DNA of 64,000 bases, taken from positions 1,240,001 to 1,304,000 of the forward strand of contig NZ_FUZI01000001.1 of NCBI RefSeq assembly GCF_900166965.1, read 5' to 3'. This document shows, in pieces, positions 1 through 8,542 of this stretch. The translations under genes were made by a program, and so were the position numbers. The number at the start of each line of letters is the position of its first letter. Within the stretch, counting starts at the first letter, position 1. The notes beneath the pieces are model-generated. The model worked only from the letters and a program-made list of their open reading frames with translations, ran no database searches and was not told the DNA's origin. The DNA comes from Photobacterium piscicola. GTDB lineage: Bacteria > Pseudomonadota > Gammaproteobacteria > Enterobacterales > Vibrionaceae.

Positions 1-685
1 GAATCTCACCGCCAAGTTCAATAATTTTACGACGCATCTTCTCAACCATTGTTACCAATTTGTAGGTACCAATATGTGGCTTACTTAGATAAATAATTTC
101 AGCCGGTGCGCCCGCTGCAACAAATTCTTGCTTTACTTTAAGACCCAGAAAACGAGGATCTTTGACTTGACTGTATAATTTACCGTCAGAGAATGTACCT
201 GCGCCACCTTCACCAAACTGTACATTTGATTCAGTGTTGAGTTCACGCGTACGCCAAAAACGGAAAGTATCTTTTGCACGTTCGTGTACTGATTTTCCGC
301 GCTCTAGAATAATAGGCTTAAATCCCATCTGCGCCAAAATAAGTCCAGTAAATAAGCCACATGGCCCCATACCAATAACAATTGGGCGCTCGGTGATATT
401 TTCAGGCGCTTGAGTCACATATTTATAGCTTGTATCTGGTGATGCTTTCACTTGGTGATCGTTAGCAAACGTCGTTAGTAATTGCTCTTCATCAACGTCT
501 TTTAAAGTGATATCTACAGTGTAAATCAGATAAATATCATTTTTTTTACGGGCATCATAACCACGTTTAAAGACATGAATATCAACTAGTTGGTCTTTAT
601 TTATCGATAACTTGTTGATGACAAAATCATGTAAAGCTACTTCACTATGATCTAACGGTAATTTAACTTCATTAATACGTATCAT
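1..685 (-). CDS. FAD-dependent oxidoreductase, uncharacterised (partial, C-terminus beyond window)
   Basis: The reading frame is open from an ATG at 685 to the left edge, giving about 228 residues of N-terminal sequence. After roughly 100 residues of a small alpha/beta region there is a dinucleotide-binding turn (VIGMGPCGLFTGL) followed by an acidic end of the second strand (ILERG), the classic FAD Rossmann signature. A glycine-rich stretch (GEGGAGTFSDGKL) follows. This layout matches the broad family of uncharacterised NAD(P)/FAD-dependent dehydrogenases (COG2509 type), whose substrate is unknown. The gene reads leftward and is separated from the neighbouring locus by about 260 bp containing a terminator that belongs to the next gene. 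Confidence 0.8.
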   Translation of the reverse strand, partial: MIRINEVKLPLDHSEVALHDFVINKLSINKDQLVDIHVFKRGYDARKKNDIYLIYTVDITLKDVDEEQLLTTFANDHQVKASPDTSYKYVTQAPENITERPIVIGMGPCGLFTGLILAQMGFKPIILERGKSVHERAKDTFRFWRTRELNTESNVQFGEGGAGTFSDGKLYSQVKDPRFLGLKVKQEFVAAGAPAEIIYLSKPHIGTYKLVTMVEKMRRKIIELGGEI

Positions 686-872
686 TAAGTCCACTAACTC
701 GATTGGGAATGCAATAAAAATATCTCGGAGAGAATAAACCTAGCCGCAGATGATGGTAGATTTATACCTTAGCCAAGTATTATCTCACAGACTTTAGTGT
801 TTATCCCAATATTTGCATTATATTCGCCTCGAAAACATCACGATAAAAAAACAAAAAGATACCTAGAATCAA

Positions 873-921
873 AAAAGGCTTATGCCATATGATATAAATA
901 TCGGCATAAACCTTATTTTTT
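873..921 (-). terminator. Rho-independent terminator of the carbohydrate-binding protein gene
   Basis: Inverted repeat AAGGCTTATGCC / GGCATAAACCTT with an AT-rich loop, flanked by A/T runs on both sides. It lies just downstream of the stop of the leftward gene that ends at 948. Confidence 0.65.
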
Positions 922-947
922 AATAACCTATAATAAATTAATAGCTA

Positions 948-1694
948 TTATTTCACTAACTGACAATGACCAAATGTTTGCGGGTTGTGAAAGTTAGGTT
1001 TAGGTGTTTTGGGATCGATCCATGTCATCCAGCCCATATCCAACTTGCCATCGGCTTGTTGAGTGAACTCTGCCCGCATTAAAGCACACAATAATTGCGT
1101 TTGTTGTTTATCCTGCCATAGCGCTAAATCAGTCAATGTTTGCAGTGGTAATTTACCTTCCACAACATAACCGCTATCGGTTAAACTTGCTTTGGTTTCT
1201 AGACCTTTCCATGTCCAATTACTGTCTAACGATGCGCGTTTTTTATTGGTCATATCATAGCTTGCTTCTGCACTAAACACGCGCGCTTTAGGATCAATTT
1301 CCATGGTGTAATAACGGGATAAGTTAGCATCTTTCGCTAAGAAAATTTCAACCCGATCAGAATCTAAAATTGCTCGCTCAGGATCAGTCCCAATAGCGAC
1401 ATTTGCATCTGTAACTGTGTATTGAAAATAGAGTGAATCTGCATTCCACACCGCCTTAAATTCCGTTGCAGGTGCGGGTGTATCACGCCAAGGAAAGGTA
1501 AAATCAGTTAACGCTTGGGCTGATTTCCATTCATTATCATGAGCGATACCATCAATAACAGGGGCAACCTTGGTATAATTAATGTTATATACCGCAGCAA
1601 CAGGTTCAACTGTTGGAGTCACTGTTTCAGCAACCACATGGTAGCTTGTCATACTCGCAGTCACAGCAGCAGCTATGATGACTAACTTATTCAT
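948..1694 (-). CDS. Exported carbohydrate-binding protein, CBM9/DOMON-like
   Basis: A 248-residue protein with a Sec signal peptide (first about 22 residues, ending near VVAE). The rest is one domain that starts with IDGIAHDNEW and continues through FKAVWNADSLYFQYTVTDANV and DSDRVEIFLA. That pattern is typical of family-9 carbohydrate-binding modules (CBM9_1, related to DOMON). No catalytic domain is attached, so it is probably a periplasmic or surface sugar-binding protein. It sits downstream of the GH105 gene but behind a terminator hairpin, so it may have its own promoter. The start is supported by AAGGATATTGTA before the ATG. The ligand is inferred only from the neighbouring glycosaminoglycan genes. 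Confidence 0.75.
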   Translation of the reverse strand: MNKLVIIAAAVTASMTSYHVVAETVTPTVEPVAAVYNINYTKVAPVIDGIAHDNEWKSAQALTDFTFPWRDTPAPATEFKAVWNADSLYFQYTVTDANVAIGTDPERAILDSDRVEIFLAKDANLSRYYTMEIDPKARVFSAEASYDMTNKKRASLDSNWTWKGLETKASLTDSGYVVEGKLPLQTLTDLALWQDKQQTQLLCALMRAEFTQQADGKLDMGWMTWIDPKTPKPNFHNPQTFGHCQLVK

Positions 1695-1740
1695 TACAAT
1701 ATCCTTATTTATCGTTTTTCAACTAATCCGCAATGAAGTA

Positions 1741-1775
1741 TAAAAAAGCCGACCTGACGAGCAAATCGGCTTGAC
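1741..1775 (-). terminator. Rho-independent terminator after the aga/kdu operon
   Basis: AAGCCGA / TCGGCTT inverted repeat; on the minus strand it is followed by a run of T. It separates the GH105 gene from the downstream carbohydrate-binding protein gene. Confidence 0.7.
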
Positions 1776-1818
1776 GTTACCTAGCTTTCACCAACTTACA
1801 TTGACGTTATTTTTTTAT

Positions 1819-2871
1819 TTATGACACTAAATCAGCAACAGCGGTGGCAGCTAATAAAAACGCCCCAGCACCGTAGTCAATATTATGTTCAAAGGCGACA
1901 TCACGTGGGTTAAACGCAGGTAATTGTACCCAACCCATCATGCCGTTATCGTGAATACAGGTTTGTAAGGCCGTCCATGAAGTCTCAACCACTGGCATGT
2001 AGATATCAGCGTCAAGGTGACCTTGCTTAATACCCCATGCTAAGCCGTAACAGAACAGCGCTGTAGCACTGCTTTCTGGGGCAGGGAAATTTTCAGGATC
2101 GAGTAAACTTGTACGCCAAAAACCATCCGCTTGTTGATATTTAATCACTTCGGCAGCCAGTGAGGTAAATAGCGCCAAATACTTTTCACGCTGTGGGTAA
2201 TCGTCAGGCATACGGGCTAATAAGCGGGGCACTGCGGCTAATACCCAGCCAATGCCACGGCTCCAGAATACTTTATTACCGTTAGCTTCACGTAATTCAC
2301 CACCATTACCATCAGGAATATAACGATAATCACGGTAGAATAGCCCTGTTTCAGGATCGAGTAGATGCTCAACTGAATCCCAAAATGCAGTATTCATGTA
2401 ATCAAGATACTTAGGATCACCTGTGCGTTGGGTTAATGCAGCAAATGCGGGCGGTGCCATAAATAATGAATCACACCACCACCAATCTTTACGACCCGCT
2501 TGTGGGCTCTCAACCATAAGATCTAACGCTTTAATGGTTGGCTCTAACGCTTCAATTTGATCAATTAATGGATAAACATCAAGGTAGGCTTGGCAGCAAA
2601 TATGATCATCAGCAAAACGATCATTAGGCCCAGGACGAAAACCGGTATGGAGAGTATAATTCATTACCCCATCAAGGTATTCATTATCATCCGTTGCTAG
2701 CCACGCTGCGGAGACACATGACCAAAATACGCCACGTTCCCAATCCGTATCTTTAATAAAACGGGTTTTACCGCTGCGACGAATCACACTGCGAGTCTGG
2801 TGTTGTGCTTGGTAACGATAAACACGCTTCATTGCCGTTAAAATCGTTTCTTTTGAACCTAATGCTGCCAT
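1819..2871 (-). CDS. GH105 unsaturated uronyl hydrolase (cytoplasmic)
   Basis: A 350-residue protein without a signal peptide, so cytoplasmic. It has the hallmarks of GH105 (YteR/YesR type): ADDH near residue 87, WWWCDSLFMAPP with the presumed catalytic Asp at about 134, the stretch FWSRGIGWV, and WRTSLLDPE with PAPESS. GH105 enzymes hydrate the C4=C5 double bond of unsaturated uronic acid at the non-reducing end of lyase products and release the sugar behind it. It follows kduD by 12 bp with AAGGAGAG before the ATG, and is the last gene of the operon. In this context the substrate is probably a PTS-imported unsaturated disaccharide of GlcA/IdoA and (phosphorylated) GalNAc; that is inference. 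GH88 enzymes usually do this in known glycosaminoglycan loci, so a GH105 here is notable. Confidence 0.85.
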   Translation of the reverse strand: MAALGSKETILTAMKRVYRYQAQHQTRSVIRRSGKTRFIKDTDWERGVFWSCVSAAWLATDDNEYLDGVMNYTLHTGFRPGPNDRFADDHICCQAYLDVYPLIDQIEALEPTIKALDLMVESPQAGRKDWWWCDSLFMAPPAFAALTQRTGDPKYLDYMNTAFWDSVEHLLDPETGLFYRDYRYIPDGNGGELREANGNKVFWSRGIGWVLAAVPRLLARMPDDYPQREKYLALFTSLAAEVIKYQQADGFWRTSLLDPENFPAPESSATALFCYGLAWGIKQGHLDADIYMPVVETSWTALQTCIHDNGMMGWVQLPAFNPRDVAFEHNIDYGAGAFLLAATAVADLVS

Positions 2872-2883
2872 GAAATGCTCTCC

Positions 2884-3639
2884 TTAGCGTGCTAACCAAC
2901 CACCATCAACCGCGATGGTGTAACCATTAATGTAATCACTCGCACTTGATGCTAAAAAGACTGCCGGGCCTTCTAAATCTGACGGTAAACCCCAACGATT
3001 AGCAGGAATACGCTCTAAAATTGCCGCGTTGCGATCTGCATCGGCACGAAGTGCTTCGGTGTTATCTGTTGCCATATAACCAGGAGCAATTGCATTAACA
3101 TTAATATTGTATTCAGCAAGTTCAGTGGCTAATGCTCGGGTTAGACCCATAACTGCAGATTTACTTGCGGTGTATGACGGTACGCGAATACCCCCTTGGA
3201 AAGATAACATTGAAGCGATATTGATGATCTTGCCGCCATTGCCTTGCTCAACAAAACGTTTAGCAACCGCTTGGGATAAGAAGAACAGGGTCTTTTGGTT
3301 AATGTTAATCACATCATCCCAATCACTTTCAGAAAATTGAAGCAGATCTTGACGACGAATAATACCAGCATTGTTAATAAGAATATCAACATGACCCATC
3401 ACTTCTACCGCTTCTGCAACAATGCTTTCAAGCTTATCTTGCTGCATAAGGTTGGCGGTGATGTAATGGAATTTACGTCCTAATGCTTCAATTTGTGCTT
3501 GAGTTTCAGGCGCTGCTTGATGACCAATACCCACAATATCAGCCCCTGCTTTTGCAAGTCCTAATGCCATACCTTGACCAAGACCTGTATTACAACCAGT
3601 CACAATCGCAACTTTACCGCTTAAATCAAACATATTCAT
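2884..3639 (-). CDS. kduD: 2-dehydro-3-deoxy-D-gluconate 5-dehydrogenase (KduD)
   Basis: A 251-residue short-chain dehydrogenase. The NAD-binding motif GCNTGLGQGMA is at residues 16-26, NNAG near 90, and the catalytic pair appears as SYTASKSAV. C-terminal DGGWLAR is typical of KduD. It converts 2,5-diketo-3-deoxygluconate, made by KduI from unsaturated uronate, into KDG. Placed between kduI and the GH105 gene, it completes uronate processing up to KDG. An in-frame ATG two codons downstream is an alternative start; the first ATG has AAGGA about 9 bases upstream. No kdgK or kdgA lies in this window, so KDG must be used by genes elsewhere. Confidence 0.92.
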   Translation of the reverse strand: MNMFDLSGKVAIVTGCNTGLGQGMALGLAKAGADIVGIGHQAAPETQAQIEALGRKFHYITANLMQQDKLESIVAEAVEVMGHVDILINNAGIIRRQDLLQFSESDWDDVININQKTLFFLSQAVAKRFVEQGNGGKIINIASMLSFQGGIRVPSYTASKSAVMGLTRALATELAEYNINVNAIAPGYMATDNTEALRADADRNAAILERIPANRWGLPSDLEGPAVFLASSASDYINGYTIAVDGGWLAR

Positions 3640-3724
3640 CGAGTTCTATCCTTGTAAAGTAGCGCCAACGCTAGCCAGCACTACTTGCTAAATAAATTAA
3701 CGCGTTACGGTGAAAAACTAAGGC

Positions 3725-4555
3725 TTATTTAAGATCGTTCATCGCGACATGATCCATATCGTGGAAGGTTTGGTTCTCACCTACCATGCCCCAAATAAAG
3801 GTATAAGACGCCGTACCCACACCAGAGTGAATTGACCAACTTGGACTGATCACTGCTTGCTCATTACGCACCACGATATGGCGCGTTTCTTGGGGCTCAC
3901 CCATGTAATGGAACACGATGTTGTCTTGGCTCATATCAAAGTACAAATACACTTCCATACGACGCTCATGGGTATGACATGGCATGGTATTCCACAGGCT
4001 GCCAGCAGCCAGCTCAGTCATGCCCATTAATAGCTGGCAAGTTGGTAATACAGAGGGGTGTAAATACTTATAAATAATACGAACATTGCAGTTTTCTTGG
4101 CTACCAATTTGCTCTGGTGATGCATCTTCACGGGTAATTTTACGGGTTGGGTAGCTATGATGAGCAGGTGCGCAATTTAAATAAAAACGCGCAGGTTTAT
4201 CGGCAACGACACTTTCAAAACGAATATCTTGTGCGCCCATACCAACATAAATAGCTTCGCGTGCGCCAATTTCAAAAGTCTCACCATCAACAATCACTAA
4301 TCCTGGCGCACCGATATTAATCACACCTAATTCACGACGTTGTAAAAAGTAATCAACACCAATCTCTTTACCACCTTCAAACACAATAGCCGCAGTCGTC
4401 GGCACGGCCGCACCCACAATAATGCGATCGATATGGCTATAAGTAAGATTAATTTCACCGGCTTGAAACATATTTTCAATTAAGAATTGCTCACGAATAC
4501 CCGCAGTATCTAATTGCTTGGCATGCTGACTATGAATTGGTTGACGAATTTCCAT
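3725..4555 (-). CDS. kduI: 5-dehydro-4-deoxy-D-glucuronate isomerase (KduI)
   Basis: A 276-residue protein, close to the usual length of KduI (278 in E. coli). The zinc site is intact: [13 protein letters not shown] supplies His194, His196 and Glu201, and SIHSGVG supplies His243. It isomerises 4-deoxy-L-threo-5-hexosulose uronate, the open-chain form of the unsaturated uronate released by GH105/GH88 enzymes, to 2,5-diketo-3-deoxygluconate. AAGAGG precedes the ATG. It is preceded by 75 bp after the deacetylase gene and followed by 85 bp before kduD. Confidence 0.94.
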   Translation of the reverse strand: MEIRQPIHSQHAKQLDTAGIREQFLIENMFQAGEINLTYSHIDRIIVGAAVPTTAAIVFEGGKEIGVDYFLQRRELGVINIGAPGLVIVDGETFEIGAREAIYVGMGAQDIRFESVVADKPARFYLNCAPAHHSYPTRKITREDASPEQIGSQENCNVRIIYKYLHPSVLPTCQLLMGMTELAAGSLWNTMPCHTHERRMEVYLYFDMSQDNIVFHYMGEPQETRHIVVRNEQAVISPSWSIHSGVGTASYTFIWGMVGENQTFHDMDHVAMNDLK

Positions 4556-4630
4556 GAAAAACCTCTTAAATCATTACATTATTCAGTATCCATACCATCA
4601 AAATACGGCATAAATACTGACGAATTATTG

Positions 4631-5785
4631 CTATTGATGCGATGTTGGGTAATACCACTCACCGTCAATTAACGTTGCTTGAATTTCAAATTGCGTATTA
4701 AGCACGGTAAAGCTGGCGTTGTAGCCTGTTGCTATCGCACCTAATTGATGATCAATGCCTAAATATTTTGCAGGCACAGCGGTTGCCATCTGAATCGCTT
4801 CCCACTCAGGAACATTGGCTAACATAACCATATTGCGAATGGCTTGATCTAAACTACACGTGCTTCCTGCCAAAGAGCCATCATCAGTACGCGCTTCACC
4901 ATTGGTCACGTTAACCATCTGCGCGCCAAGTTGGTACTTGCCATCATCAAGGCCACCAGCACGCATACAGTCAGTAATTAATGCCATGCCTTGATAGCCT
5001 TTGATACGATAAGCAAGTTGCATCATCACTGGGTGAACATGAATACCATCAGCAATCAGTTCAACTAACATATCGTGATAAAGCACCGCCCCTGCACAAC
5101 CAGGTTCTCGATGATGTAAGCCACTCATACCGTTAAATAAATGCACACCACAATCCGCTCCATGTTGGTGCGCTTGGGTTACTTGTTCAAAATTGGCATT
5201 GGTATGTGCTATCGAAGTTTTAATGCCGTTATCGGTTAACCATTGAATCGCTTCATTAGCGCCGTCATACTCTGGTGCTAACGCAACGCGTAATAATGAA
5301 TCTGCAGCCACTTCTTTTAATTCTGCTAACGCCACAATGGTTGGCGCGGTTAAGTATTGAGTTGGGTGTGAACCACGGTGAGTTGCAGTAAAATAAGGTC
5401 CTTCAAGAAAGCTACCTAATAACGTGGCACCTTGTTGTGGCTGCTCACAGTAATTACGCACCACCTGTAAAGCCGAAACAATATTCTGCCACGGTGCGGT
5501 AACGGTTGTTCCAACCCATGCCACTACGCCTGTAGCAGGTAATGCTTGAGCTATGGTTTGTAAAGCTTGTGGTGTTGCATCCATAACATCAGCGCCTGCA
5601 CGGCCATGAATATGAATATCGATAAAACCAGGGACTAATGTTTGATCTTCTAATTCAATCACTTCACAATCAAAAGGTCGGCTATCAGTAACGCATTCAA
5701 CCTTACCGCTATTCACTACAACATAGTGGTTATAACGGATCCCTGTGGGGGTGAATATACGTTGTGGATGAAGTGCAAAACGCAT
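4631..5785 (-). CDS. agaA: N-acetylhexosamine-6-phosphate deacetylase (AgaA/NagA family)
   Basis: A 384-residue amidohydrolase. Visible motifs are HIHG (58-61), the metal-ligand Glu128 in LEGPYF, His194 in IAHTNA, His215 in HLFNGMSG, DGIH (246-249) and the catalytic Asp272 in ITDCMRAGG. The family removes the acetyl group from GlcNAc-6-P or GalNAc-6-P. Sequence alone does not decide between the two, but position between AgaF-type EIIA and AgaS in an AgaR-headed operon argues for GalNAc-6-P. The start codon is 2 bp from the EIIA stop, which suggests translational coupling. Confidence 0.88.
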   Translation of the reverse strand: MRFALHPQRIFTPTGIRYNHYVVVNSGKVECVTDSRPFDCEVIELEDQTLVPGFIDIHIHGRAGADVMDATPQALQTIAQALPATGVVAWVGTTVTAPWQNIVSALQVVRNYCEQPQQGATLLGSFLEGPYFTATHRGSHPTQYLTAPTIVALAELKEVAADSLLRVALAPEYDGANEAIQWLTDNGIKTSIAHTNANFEQVTQAHQHGADCGVHLFNGMSGLHHREPGCAGAVLYHDMLVELIADGIHVHPVMMQLAYRIKGYQGMALITDCMRAGGLDDGKYQLGAQMVNVTNGEARTDDGSLAGSTCSLDQAIRNMVMLANVPEWEAIQMATAVPAKYLGIDHQLGAIATGYNASFTVLNTQFEIQATLIDGEWYYPTSHQ

Positions 5786-5787
5786 AA

Positions 5788-6231
5788 TTACAGTCCGTCT
5801 TCACATTCAAGTTCAGCTGATTGCGTCATCATATTATTAAGCTCACGACGCATGTCTTTCATGCATGACATACCAATATCAAGCAAGGTATCAACAAGAT
5901 CGGTTAGATCAGCATCATCACGCTCAAAGGCAGCATTGGCGATCATCGGTAAATTCGCACCACCAATAAGTTCAACATTAGGGGTGTCCATCACAATAGC
6001 TAGGGCGCGATTGGCAGGAGAACCACCAGGAATATCAGTTAAAAACAACACTCCATCACCGCTATCCACATCCGCAGCCGCTTGGCGTAAAGCCTGTTCT
6101 AGCTCATCGGTAGACATGGTTTCAACAAAATCTACATATGTCATTTGTTCTTGCTCACCCGCGATAGCACGAACAGCCGACTCCATACCTGATGCAAAGT
6201 TAATATGCCCTGAAACAACGATACCAATCAT
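5788..6231 (-). CDS. agaF: PTS EIIA component, mannose family (AgaF-like)
   Basis: Begins MIGIVVSGHINFASGM; His9 is the expected phosphorylated histidine of Man-family EIIA. FLTDIPGGSPAN is the other conserved segment. I chose the ATG at 6231 because AAGGAAAG precedes it; an upstream in-frame ATG gives a 20-residue extension with no family support. The product is 147 residues, soluble, and takes phosphate from HPr for transfer to EIIB. It is the last of the four PTS genes, the same B-C-D-A order as agaVWEF of E. coli. Confidence 0.9.
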   Translation of the reverse strand: MIGIVVSGHINFASGMESAVRAIAGEQEQMTYVDFVETMSTDELEQALRQAAADVDSGDGVLFLTDIPGGSPANRALAIVMDTPNVELIGGANLPMIANAAFERDDADLTDLVDTLLDIGMSCMKDMRRELNNMMTQSAELECEDGL

Positions 6232-6316
6232 GATTCTTTCCTTGAATATAAGGGGGAACGATGCCCCCCTTGAGACTATTGATAATGACAAATATCAATA
6301 CAAAACAATTTATTAA

Positions 6317-7210
6317 CTACAAAATACCGATTAGATGGCCTATTACACCTGCCGCTAGTGTGCTGAAAATCAACACTGGAGGCTTAGCCCAGAATCCTGT
6401 ACCTTTCACCATTTTAAGCATGAAGAACACCAGCATCAGTGGCAGAATATTCGGCATCACTTTGTCAAATAATGCGGTCTGTAAATCCACCACCTTCCCT
6501 CCCAGTTCGAGGCTGAGGGTGGTCTGCACCTTGATAAAGGTCGCGGAAAGCGCACCAATAACAAAGATACCCATAATATTGGCGGCTTTTGCCAATTTCT
6601 CGGTTGAATCGCTCATGTTAACCATCGCGGCAGTACCCGCTTTGTAACCCATGAACATCAAGCCAAAGTAAACCGCAAAGTGAACAATTTGGTATAAGAA
6701 GAAGAACACAAATGGACCAGCAATAGACCCTTCCATTGCAATTGACGCACCTAATGCAAGCGTTAATGGCATCAATGTCATGTGGTCGATAGCATCACCA
6801 ATACCACCTGTTGGTCCCATTCCCGCCACTTTCATTACGTTAACGGTTGATGGTTTTTCTTTGTTCTCTTCCATCGCAATTGCTGTACCTAATAAGAAGG
6901 TAAACAGCTTAGGTGAAGCATTGAAAAACTGCAGATGGTTCTTTAATGCTTTCGCCAAATCCGCTTTATTATCACCATGGATTTTCTTCAGTGCTGGAAT
7001 AATTGAGTAAGCAAAACCACCCGCTTGCATACGTTCAAAGTTGAAGTTACCTTCCATGAATAAACCACGGATTGCACACATCCACAGGTCTTTCTTGGTG
7101 ATCACTTTTTGTGGCGTGGTATCTTCATATGCATCGATATCATCAACCAAATTGACATGTTCTTGCGTGTTTTTATCGCGAAGTGTTCCCGCTGTGATAT
7201 CAGATGCCAT
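6317..7210 (-). CDS. agaE: PTS EIID component, mannose family (AgaE-like)
   Basis: A 297-residue EIID with typical segments: RGLFMEGNFNFERMQAGGF near residue 48, GPTGGIGDAIDHMTLMP mid-protein, and a hydrophobic C-terminal anchor. The start at 7210 is chosen because AGAGGAA stands 8 bases upstream and because the protein then begins MASDITAG; the frame is open 27 codons further but into the EIIC gene. It overlaps the EIIC 3' end by about 11 bp, consistent with coupled translation. With EIIC it forms the membrane channel of the transporter. Confidence 0.9.
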   Translation of the reverse strand: MASDITAGTLRDKNTQEHVNLVDDIDAYEDTTPQKVITKKDLWMCAIRGLFMEGNFNFERMQAGGFAYSIIPALKKIHGDNKADLAKALKNHLQFFNASPKLFTFLLGTAIAMEENKEKPSTVNVMKVAGMGPTGGIGDAIDHMTLMPLTLALGASIAMEGSIAGPFVFFFLYQIVHFAVYFGLMFMGYKAGTAAMVNMSDSTEKLAKAANIMGIFVIGALSATFIKVQTTLSLELGGKVVDLQTALFDKVMPNILPLMLVFFMLKMVKGTGFWAKPPVLIFSTLAAGVIGHLIGIL

Positions 7211-7970
7211 CTTCAAATTCCTCTGCTTGGTTGTTAGAGCCGCCGTTGTTTGAACCGCTAAAGAAGTAGTACAGTGCTGCAATTGAAGCACCGATTATTG
7301 CAACCGCCATAATGGGTAGTTTTAAGTAAGTTGTCATAACGAAGCCAATGAAGAACACCCCTGCCACTTCTTTTGACCACATGATTTTCAACAACATCGC
7401 AAAACCAATCGCAGGAACCATCTTGGCACCAATACCTAAGCCTTCTAATAATGCTTTTGGTGCATTTTCATCAATCCAAGTTGCTGCATGTTCACCAAAG
7501 TAAACTGTGATAAAAGCGACGAAGGCATACAACAATGCACGTAATGAGATCGTTGTAATCAGAAGCTTATCAATGCCAGCAGAATCACCACGCTCTGCAA
7601 AGCTATCAGCTTTACCCATTGTGAATGATGTCATTGCAAAGAAACCGATAACCAACATCTGCATCATTACTGCAATCGGCATACCTACGCCCATTGCCAC
7701 TTCTGCTGATTGACCCGTCATCACTGCAAACGCAACCGCAGCAATCGTACCCATTGTTACATCGGGTGGCTGAGCACCCGCATTAGGCACTAGACCTAAC
7801 CAAGCAAGTTCTAACGTCGCACCTGCAATCAAACCAATTTGCATGTCACCCATGATCAAGCCCACAACTGGACCTGTAATAAGCGGACGGTGAATATTCA
7901 ATGCAACATCGTATTTATCGATACCGCAGAAAAATGCCCACACCGCTACTAACGCAGCTTCTAAAAACAT
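7200..7970 (-). CDS. agaW: PTS EIIC component, mannose family (AgaW-like)
   Basis: A 256-residue polytopic membrane protein beginning MFLEAALVAVWAFFCGIDKYD, with the Man-family signatures GLIMGDMQIGLIAGATLELAWLG and AQPPDVTMGTIAA. AAAGGA precedes the ATG. It carries a short polar C-terminal tail rich in Asn, Gly and Glu. It pairs with EIID to move the sugar across the inner membrane. Substrate specificity cannot be read from the sequence; the operon points to GalNAc or a GalNAc-containing unsaturated disaccharide. Confidence 0.9.
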   Translation of the reverse strand: MFLEAALVAVWAFFCGIDKYDVALNIHRPLITGPVVGLIMGDMQIGLIAGATLELAWLGLVPNAGAQPPDVTMGTIAAVAFAVMTGQSAEVAMGVGMPIAVMMQMLVIGFFAMTSFTMGKADSFAERGDSAGIDKLLITTISLRALLYAFVAFITVYFGEHAATWIDENAPKALLEGLGIGAKMVPAIGFAMLLKIMWSKEVAGVFFIGFVMTTYLKLPIMAVAIIGASIAALYYFFSGSNNGGSNNQAEEFEDGI

Positions 7971-8012
7971 GATTTATTCCTTTTTACACGTTTGGCGTTT
8001 GACTATCGCGAT

Positions 8013-8513
8013 TTAAGCAGCGCTGGTAGCCAGTTCAAGTACATTGATTGGTTTCTGATCAGGCGTATTTTGAATGGTACAAGTTACCCCTTTTGCAACC
8101 ATGCGTTCAAAAGCATTAATATCTTTATCATCAACGGAAACTGTCTTATGAATCTGACGCTTACCTTCGTGGTAGTGCATATTACCGACATTACAATGGG
8201 CAATGGGCACACCACCTTCAACTAACCGAGCAACGTCAGTTGGGTTATTACATAAAATAAAAATCTTTTGTTGAGGAGAAGCCTTACCGATGACATCAAT
8301 TGTTTTTTGGATTGAGAAGAAACGCACTGCGTATTCCCCTCCCGCTGATGCTTTCATTCCAGCTTGCATAAAAGCCGCGTTAGGACCATCTGCTGCATCG
8401 TCATTAGCCACTAAAATAAGATTAGCGCCTGAATGTTTACCCCAAGTAATACGAATTTGACCATGTAACAAACGTTCATCAATTCGTGTCCATACAATAT
8501 TTGGCGTTGTCAT
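8013..8513 (-). CDS. agaV: PTS EIIB component, mannose family (AgaV-like)
   Basis: A 166-residue soluble protein with WTRIDERLLHGQIRITWGK; His17 is the expected phosphohistidine of Man-family EIIB proteins, which phosphorylate the incoming sugar. Later landmarks include LVANDDAA and FILCNNPTDVARL. AAAGG lies about 10 bases before the ATG. First of the four PTS genes, after agaS by 29 bp. Confidence 0.9.
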   Translation of the reverse strand: MTTPNIVWTRIDERLLHGQIRITWGKHSGANLILVANDDAADGPNAAFMQAGMKASAGGEYAVRFFSIQKTIDVIGKASPQQKIFILCNNPTDVARLVEGGVPIAHCNVGNMHYHEGKRQIHKTVSVDDKDINAFERMVAKGVTCTIQNTPDQKPINVLELATSAA

Positions 8514-8542
8514 GACTGTTCTACCTTTCGTAATTATTTAAA

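Noticed and set aside
1819-2871. GH88 unsaturated chondroitin disaccharide hydrolase
   Set aside because: WWWCDSLFMAPP, WSRGIGW and WRTSLLDPE are GH105 features; the GH88 pattern does not fit.
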